In this document: positions 22,733 through 26,036 of the stretch, in pieces | Position numbering within the stretch: position 1 is the stretch's first letter | How the letters are laid out: each line of letters opens with the position of its first letter | DNA from: a virus | Virus record (IMG/VR): IMGVR_UViG_3300009079_000109 | Span: 1-26,036 of that record | Strand: one strand, 5' to 3' | Length of the DNA: 26,036 bases | Translations under genes and position numbers: made by a program | Notes under the pieces: model-generated | Database searches by the model: none | Seen by the model: the letters and a program-made list of their open reading frames with translations, nothing else | Told to the model about the DNA's origin: nothing

Positions 22733-23437
22733 TTATAAGAATTTATTGTTAAGAAATCCGTTATCGAAGTAGTATTGATGCTTATCTCTAAAATTATTCT
22801 TAAGTACTGTGATAACTCTAGTTAGTTGAGGGGTTTCACAGTCGGTCATTTCCCTTATGTAGATGTATAAAGCCTTTTTCTTAAAAATTTCTAAATCGTA
22901 TCTAGTCTTAAATAGAGTAAGAACAGCATCGGCTATCTTAAGTTCTTGATCTTTAGTAAAAAACTCTTCTAAACTATCGTATGTCTCCTCTACCCATTTG
23001 TCTATAAACTTACTTAAAGTTATTCCTTCAGGATGTTCACCTAAATTATCATTTTCGAAAGAATCTTCGACATCAGAGAATGATCCTATCTGTTTAAGTT
23101 TTTTATAGTTCTTATTATTGTAGTTTATTAACCAACGCTTAACTATTGTACCGAAATACGAATATGCTTTTGCACCATTATCTGGGTCAAACTTCATAAT
23201 CTTTTCTTCTAGTAGTACAGATACTACCTCATGTTTTAAATCCTCAATTTGTTCAACATCGGTATAGTAGAACTTAAAAGTATGTATAATATTTTCTGCT
23301 AACTTGTAAAAAGGGAGGTAAATATGGTCTGTAAATATTTGATTCCTGTATTCTTGGTCTGTCGATACATTATATTTCTTAATGTATTCTTCTGTCTCGC
23401 TGGTAAAGTAATTAGCTTTGCTTTTCTTCCTTGCCAT
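22733..23437 (-). CDS. Late-transcription sigma factor, T4 gp55-like
   Basis: 234 residues (T4 gp55 is 185). Residues ~60-107 match sigma-70 region 2 as found in gp55 homologues: QIEDLKHEVVSVLLEEKIMK, FDPDNGAKAYSYFGTIVKRW, then LINYNNKNYKK. This region binds core polymerase and the -10 DNA. No region 4 is visible, as in T4, where gp55 instead relies on the sliding clamp for activation. The C-terminus (DNGFLNNKFL) is hydrophobic and could serve as a clamp-binding tail; that is a guess. The gene ends 26 bases before the first structural gene, and the 5' end overlaps the small membrane-protein gene by 26 bases. Confidence 0.85.
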   Translation of the reverse strand: MARKKSKANYFTSETEEYIKKYNVSTDQEYRNQIFTDHIYLPFYKLAENIIHTFKFYYTDVEQIEDLKHEVVSVLLEEKIMKFDPDNGAKAYSYFGTIVKRWLINYNNKNYKKLKQIGSFSDVEDSFENDNLGEHPEGITLSKFIDKWVEETYDSLEEFFTKDQELKIADAVLTLFKTRYDLEIFKKKALYIYIREMTDCETPQLTRVITVLKNNFRDKHQYYFDNGFLNNKFL

Positions 23438-23720
23438 AGTTTTCGGGGAGCATATATCGGTCTAGCTCTTTTTGAATTGTTTTTAATTGTTCGAAATAGT
23501 AACCGACCTCATCATCTGACTGAAATACCCCTTTCTCGTCAAGTTTGTATAGGTGCTTTTGACCTTCTCCTACTGTATTTGATATATTTTGAAGATATGC
23601 TACTTGGTCTTTTACAACATCTTCATACTTTTCGTTTTTCAACAGTAAGTTACGTATAATATAGATTAAAAATACTAATAACGCAACTAAAACCCCAACT
23701 ATTATTTGATATACTAACAT
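23412..23720 (-). CDS. Small membrane-anchored protein (function unknown)
   Basis: 102 residues. Residues 2-25 form one strong transmembrane helix (YQIIVGVLVALLVFLIYIIR), followed by a cytosolic-looking charged domain: YEDVVKDQVAYLQNISNTV, then LDEKGVFQSDDEVGYYFEQL and IQKELDRYML. The N-terminus is short and the positive charges (R, K) lie after the helix, predicting the bulk of the protein inside the cell. The EKGxFxxDDEVGxxF motif recurs in my memory of other T4-like aquatic phages. It lies between the HD hydrolase (one-base gap) and gp55 (26-base overlap), so it is made with the transcription factor. Role unknown. Confidence 0.7.
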   Translation of the reverse strand: MLVYQIIVGVLVALLVFLIYIIRNLLLKNEKYEDVVKDQVAYLQNISNTVGEGQKHLYKLDEKGVFQSDDEVGYYFEQLKTIQKELDRYMLPENYGKEEKQS

Positions 23721-23721
23721 T

Positions 23722-24456
23722 TTATAGGTTTTTAAGCATATTTGATAGTCCTTCTGAAGATTTTACTGATTTTCCTACTGTAGAAGTGGTTTTAGGACGT
23801 TTAGGAGTCGATGTACCACCGTTTCTTTTCCAAATATCGTATTCAACCTTAGAAGCTAAGAAGTCTGCACTGTGTAGTACTGAGATAATTGATGTCTTCT
23901 GTCTTGATGACTCAACATGACTAAAGAAATAAGCTTCATTAGCTTTATCAAACACACCATCATGACATCTTATAGCCAAAAACTCCTTCTGACTAACTTT
24001 TATACCGAACTTTTGTAAAATAAACAAAGAACGGTCTGGTATAAGCATGAAATCCAAGTCTGGATTGAAAGTATACATCTCTGATAGTTTATCTTGACGC
24101 CATTTATCAGTCTGAGGTATATAGTTAGGTTGGTCACCATCTCCCATTTTACCTAGATCATGGAATAATGCGGCAAAGACTAGTTCTTCTTCGGTGTAAT
24201 CAATTGTTCCACCCATCTCTTCGTATAACCTCGACTGCTTTACCGCATACTCCACTACTCTATTTACGTGATCTACATATCCTCCGGCGAATGCATTATG
24301 ATACCAAGTCTTACCACTAGCAGGAGCCATTACGTAATTCTCTTCCATATGAGATAACATCTCTTTAATAGAATCTTTACGATCTCCTATGTAAGTATCT
24401 ATAATCTTTAAATGCTTTTGGTAGTTAGTTTGTATTTTTTCCGCCGTTAATGACAT
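23722..24456 (-). CDS. HD-domain phosphohydrolase
   Basis: 244 residues. The HD signature is complete: H63 (GGYVDHVNRV), H99-D100 (LFHDLGKMGD), H165 (RCHDGVF) and D198 (LHSADFL). These are the metal-binding positions of enzymes that cut phosphate esters, such as nucleotidases, dNTPases and cyclic-nucleotide phosphodiesterases. The Lys/Ser/Thr-rich tail after residue 210 looks disordered. Phages use HD enzymes to tune nucleotide pools or remove host signalling nucleotides; which substrate applies here cannot be read from sequence. It stands first in a three-gene operon with the late sigma factor, after the A/T-only promoter region. Confidence 0.82.
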   Translation of the reverse strand: MSLTAEKIQTNYQKHLKIIDTYIGDRKDSIKEMLSHMEENYVMAPASGKTWYHNAFAGGYVDHVNRVVEYAVKQSRLYEEMGGTIDYTEEELVFAALFHDLGKMGDGDQPNYIPQTDKWRQDKLSEMYTFNPDLDFMLIPDRSLFILQKFGIKVSQKEFLAIRCHDGVFDKANEAYFFSHVESSRQKTSIISVLHSADFLASKVEYDIWKRNGGTSTPKRPKTTSTVGKSVKSSEGLSNMLKNL

Positions 24457-24594
24457 ATTAGATTAATTTTATAGTTAATATATTATTATTATTTTTATCT
24501 ATATATATTTATATACTTATATATTATTAATAATTATTTTATATATATATTTTATAATATAAATTAAGATAATGATTATTTATCAAAGAATCAA
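24457..24594. other. Extremely A/T-rich spacer with promoter elements
   Basis: A 138-base gap, the longest in the window. Between 24481 and 24560 only two of 80 bases are G or C. It holds a GTTG-N20-TATCTT match at its upstream end (24566-24595) and a minus-strand TATAAATA (24513-24506), the T4 late consensus, 50 bases before the HD gene's ATG. No hairpin terminator and no reading frame are seen. It may be a strong promoter region, a DNA-melting element, or both. Confidence 0.5.
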
Positions 24595-24595
24595 C
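24566..24595 (-). promoter_or_regulatory. Candidate promoter before the HD/gp55 operon (GTTG-N20-TATCTT)
   Basis: Minus strand: GTTG at 24595-24592, 20 bases, TATCTT at 24571-24566. The G is the last base of the lipoprotein's TAG stop, the same arrangement as before the primase gene. The ATG is about 110 bases downstream, leaving a long A/T leader. Confidence 0.5.
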
Positions 24596-25212
24596 TATTC
24601 TACAATAAATTTTTGAGAAAAGTCATCTTTAGTAAGTGATTCCATTCCTGCTTCCCAAAAAACCTTCATATAAACAGTAATAGTATCGCCTTTAATAGTA
24701 GGAGGAAAAGGTCCAAGAATACGTCTAGTAAAAAGAGAACCGTTTTCTTCTGAAAAGTAAATATTAGTATTCTGAGCTATATTAATCTCTGTTCCTGCAT
24801 ATTGAGGAAGGTTAATATCAACAGTAGAAGATGGAATAGGTACCCATGATGAAGTATAATTTCCAAAAAACGGATTATATAGTGGTTGCTGTATGACAAG
24901 ATCTTTACCTAAAATCCAAGATGTATCACTATCAAATTTAGCTTCCACTACTGATCTACCATTGTACCTGTAGCTATCATCTACCGGAGTAGCCTCTACA
25001 TCAATATAGAACCACGGTAAATAATCTCCATCCCAATTTAACTCTAGATGGTAAAATCCATTAGCATCTGCTTCAACAGGAAAAATCATTTGAGCATCAC
25101 AACCGCCGGGGCAGGTTTCCGGGGCGATAGGGTCTATAGTACAAGATGCAAGAGCGAAGCTCGCCGCGCAAACGCGCGCAAGTCGCACCGCGATATATCT
25201 AAGCTTCTTCAT
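24595..25212 (-). CDS. Phage-encoded lipoprotein with GC-rich signal region
   Basis: 205 residues. The N-terminus MKKLRYIAVRLARVCAASFA followed by LASC is a lipoprotein signal peptide with lipobox L-A-S-C (Cys24 lipidated). The +2 residue is Thr, which suggests the outer membrane. The mature part is beta-rich (FYHLELNWDGDYLPWFYIDV; FFGNYTSSWVPIPSSTVDIN; RRILGPFPPTIKGDTITVYM) with no recognised family. Bases 25101-25200, coding the signal peptide and first mature residues, are 60% GC in a genome that is about one-third GC, with GCG, CGC, GCC and CCG codons. I chose the ATG at 25212 over the one at 25236 because it gives a canonical signal peptide; it overlaps the GIY-YIG gene by 14 bases. A role in superinfection exclusion or receptor masking is possible. 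Confidence 0.72.
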   Translation of the reverse strand: MKKLRYIAVRLARVCAASFALASCTIDPIAPETCPGGCDAQMIFPVEADANGFYHLELNWDGDYLPWFYIDVEATPVDDSYRYNGRSVVEAKFDSDTSWILGKDLVIQQPLYNPFFGNYTSSWVPIPSSTVDINLPQYAGTEINIAQNTNIYFSEENGSLFTRRILGPFPPTIKGDTITVYMKVFWEAGMESLTKDDFSQKFIVE

Positions 25213-25696
25213 TAGTATCCATTTTATAAGGTTCACCTATTCTTTCTACTACCGCCTTAGCTTCTTCAACAGATATATTAAAGAACTCTTTCTTATTATT
25301 TACCCTAAAGCCGTTATCTTGTAAGTACTTATGTACTTGCTTTTCTACATCATGAGCATTGAAGCAAGGTAAAGCCCATTCTACAACGAAGTCTTGGGCT
25401 ACACCCGTGGCAGAGTTTATCTGCTTTACTCTCTCAGAAGGTTTATTCTTAGTAAAGCCTATCTTACATAGACCAGGCATTGTAGTATTAGTTAATACGT
25501 ATACCCATTGACAGCCAGTAACACCTTTTGGTATCTGGATCTTCTTAGGTCTATTAGTATAGTAAGTAACATCATCCCATCCATCTCCTTTATCACTGGT
25601 AGTAAGAGTAAAGTAAGAAGCATCAGTATCTGTCTGATCTTCAGAGACTTTGATTAGACCTTGAGCATATTCTTCGGTAATTCTTTTTATTCCCAT
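25199..25696 (-). CDS. GIY-YIG protein of T5orf172/MUG113 type
   Basis: 165 residues. The C-terminal ~100 residues carry the family pattern: QWVYVLTNTTMPGLCKIGFT (GIY at 65-68, YIG variant K-I-G at 78-80), PSERVKQINSATGV (R89), ALPCFNAHDVEKQVHKYLQ, then KKEFFNISVEEA (E137 expected catalytic). The first ~60 residues are an extra N-terminal region without a match. Such proteins are widespread in phages, where they are thought to cut or bind DNA; the specific target is unknown. A Bacteroidota-like promoter and a weak AAAGG lie before the ATG at 25696. Its end overlaps the lipoprotein start. Confidence 0.78.
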   Translation of the reverse strand: MGIKRITEEYAQGLIKVSEDQTDTDASYFTLTTSDKGDGWDDVTYYTNRPKKIQIPKGVTGCQWVYVLTNTTMPGLCKIGFTKNKPSERVKQINSATGVAQDFVVEWALPCFNAHDVEKQVHKYLQDNGFRVNNKKEFFNISVEEAKAVVERIGEPYKMDTNEEA

Positions 25697-25720
25697 AACC
25701 TTTATTTTTAATTATACTCT

Positions 25721-25750
25721 AAGATACGAACTTTATTTCAGTTAGCCAAC
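25721..25750 (-). promoter_or_regulatory. Candidate promoter before the GIY-YIG/lipoprotein pair (GTTG-N20-TATCTT)
   Basis: Minus strand: GTTG at 25750-25747, 20 bases, TATCTT at 25726-25721, followed by AG. It lies in a 61-base gap between the small gene ending at 25758 and the ATG at 25696. A separate TATAAT sits a few bases downstream without a matching -35, so the GTTG/TATCTT pair is preferred. Confidence 0.55.
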
Positions 25751-25757
25751 TTATCTA

Positions 25758-26036
25758 TTATAATTTCTGCTCAGTATATTCTAGTTTATCTATATACTTT
25801 TTGATAACAGCACATTTTTCATAATGCTCTATTGTTTCATAATACTTAAGTAAGAATCCTAGAGAACCTAGAGCGTCGTCAAAGTTAAAAGAAGTACCGA
25901 CACTATAATTATCTACGTCTTTTATTTTTTCTATTCTTAAAAGGTATCCAAATAGTTTATTAAGGTACTTAAATTTAATAATCTTTGTTACCTTCTTGTA
26001 TTCATCTGGGTATCTTCTATTGTATATAGTATTCAT
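25758..26036 (-). CDS. Small protein of unknown function (may continue past the right edge)
   Basis: 92 residues visible. The ATG is the last three bases of the window, so a longer N-terminus cannot be excluded. The product is basic at the N-terminus (MNTIYNRRYPDEYKKVTKII) and ends in a charged helical segment, LLKYYETIEHYEKCAVIKKY followed by IDKLEYTEQKL. The YYExIExYEKCAxIKKY pattern resembles small accessory proteins of other T4-like phages, without assigned function. It is followed by a 61-base gap with a candidate promoter for the next genes. Confidence 0.55.
   Translation of the reverse strand: MNTIYNRRYPDEYKKVTKIIKFKYLNKLFGYLLRIEKIKDVDNYSVGTSFNFDDALGSLGFLLKYYETIEHYEKCAVIKKYIDKLEYTEQKL

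Noticed and set aside
25165-25178. The GC-rich inverted repeat CGCGC-AAAC-GCGCG as a terminator or attenuator.
   Set aside because: The stem is only five pairs, no T-run follows in either direction, and it lies in the signal-peptide coding region. It is noted as part of the unusual composition only.

Overview
The window is a dense, AT-rich stretch of a tailed-phage genome. I read it as a T4-like (Tevenvirinae-related but divergent) myovirus. Every supported gene lies on the minus strand, so transcription runs from high to low coordinates. The assignment rests on a run of recognisable T4-type proteins: a gp55-like late sigma factor, a gp5-like baseplate hub with OB fold and beta-helix, a gp25 wedge protein, a gp6 wedge protein, long fibre proteins with S74 chaperone domains, and a gp61-like primase. 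Three intergenic sites have the form GTTG-N20-TATCTT, which resembles Bacteroidota promoters (TTG ... TAnnTTTG). There is also an A/T-dominated codon bias and little Shine-Dalgarno signal. Together these suggest a Bacteroidota (flavobacterial-type, probably aquatic) host; that host call is an inference.

Layout in the direction of transcription, from the right. (1) 26036-24595, accessory: a small unknown protein, a T5orf172/MUG113-type GIY-YIG protein, and a lipoprotein whose signal-peptide region is strikingly GC-rich. (2) 24594-24457: a nearly pure A/T spacer with promoter-like elements. (3) 24456-22733: an HD-domain phosphohydrolase, a small membrane protein and the gp55-like late sigma factor. 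(4) 22706-6838, the structural block: a small acidic protein, the gp5-like hub, a virion protein with an embedded carbohydrate-binding-like module, a small helical protein, gp25, gp6, a DNRLRE-like protein, a small coiled-coil protein, a 1076-residue tail protein ending in two InlB-type repeats, two unknown structural proteins, a paralogous pair of 340-residue proteins, and two S74 fibre proteins. (5) 6819-4124, modification genes: a GIY-YIG nuclease-like protein, a two-domain glycosyltransferase-like protein and an aspartyl/asparaginyl beta-hydroxylase-like oxygenase. (6) 4127-2477: small proteins, two of which begin with the same nine residues (MKLSKIILE) and may be capsid-packaged internal proteins. 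(7) 2426-37: primase, a possible glycosyltransferase and a RecB/Cas4-type nuclease. A new reading frame starts at position 40 and runs off the left edge.

The genes are packed with overlaps or gaps of a few bases. The few longer gaps divide cleanly. Gaps in front of replication, accessory and regulatory genes carry GTTG-N20-TATCTT. The three gaps inside the structural block carry TATTTATA. I take these as an early/middle promoter class and a late promoter class, the latter served by the gp55-like factor encoded just upstream of the structural block. No tRNA, rRNA, CRISPR array, insertion sequence or convincing hairpin terminator was seen, and there is no gene-free stretch longer than about 140 bases.
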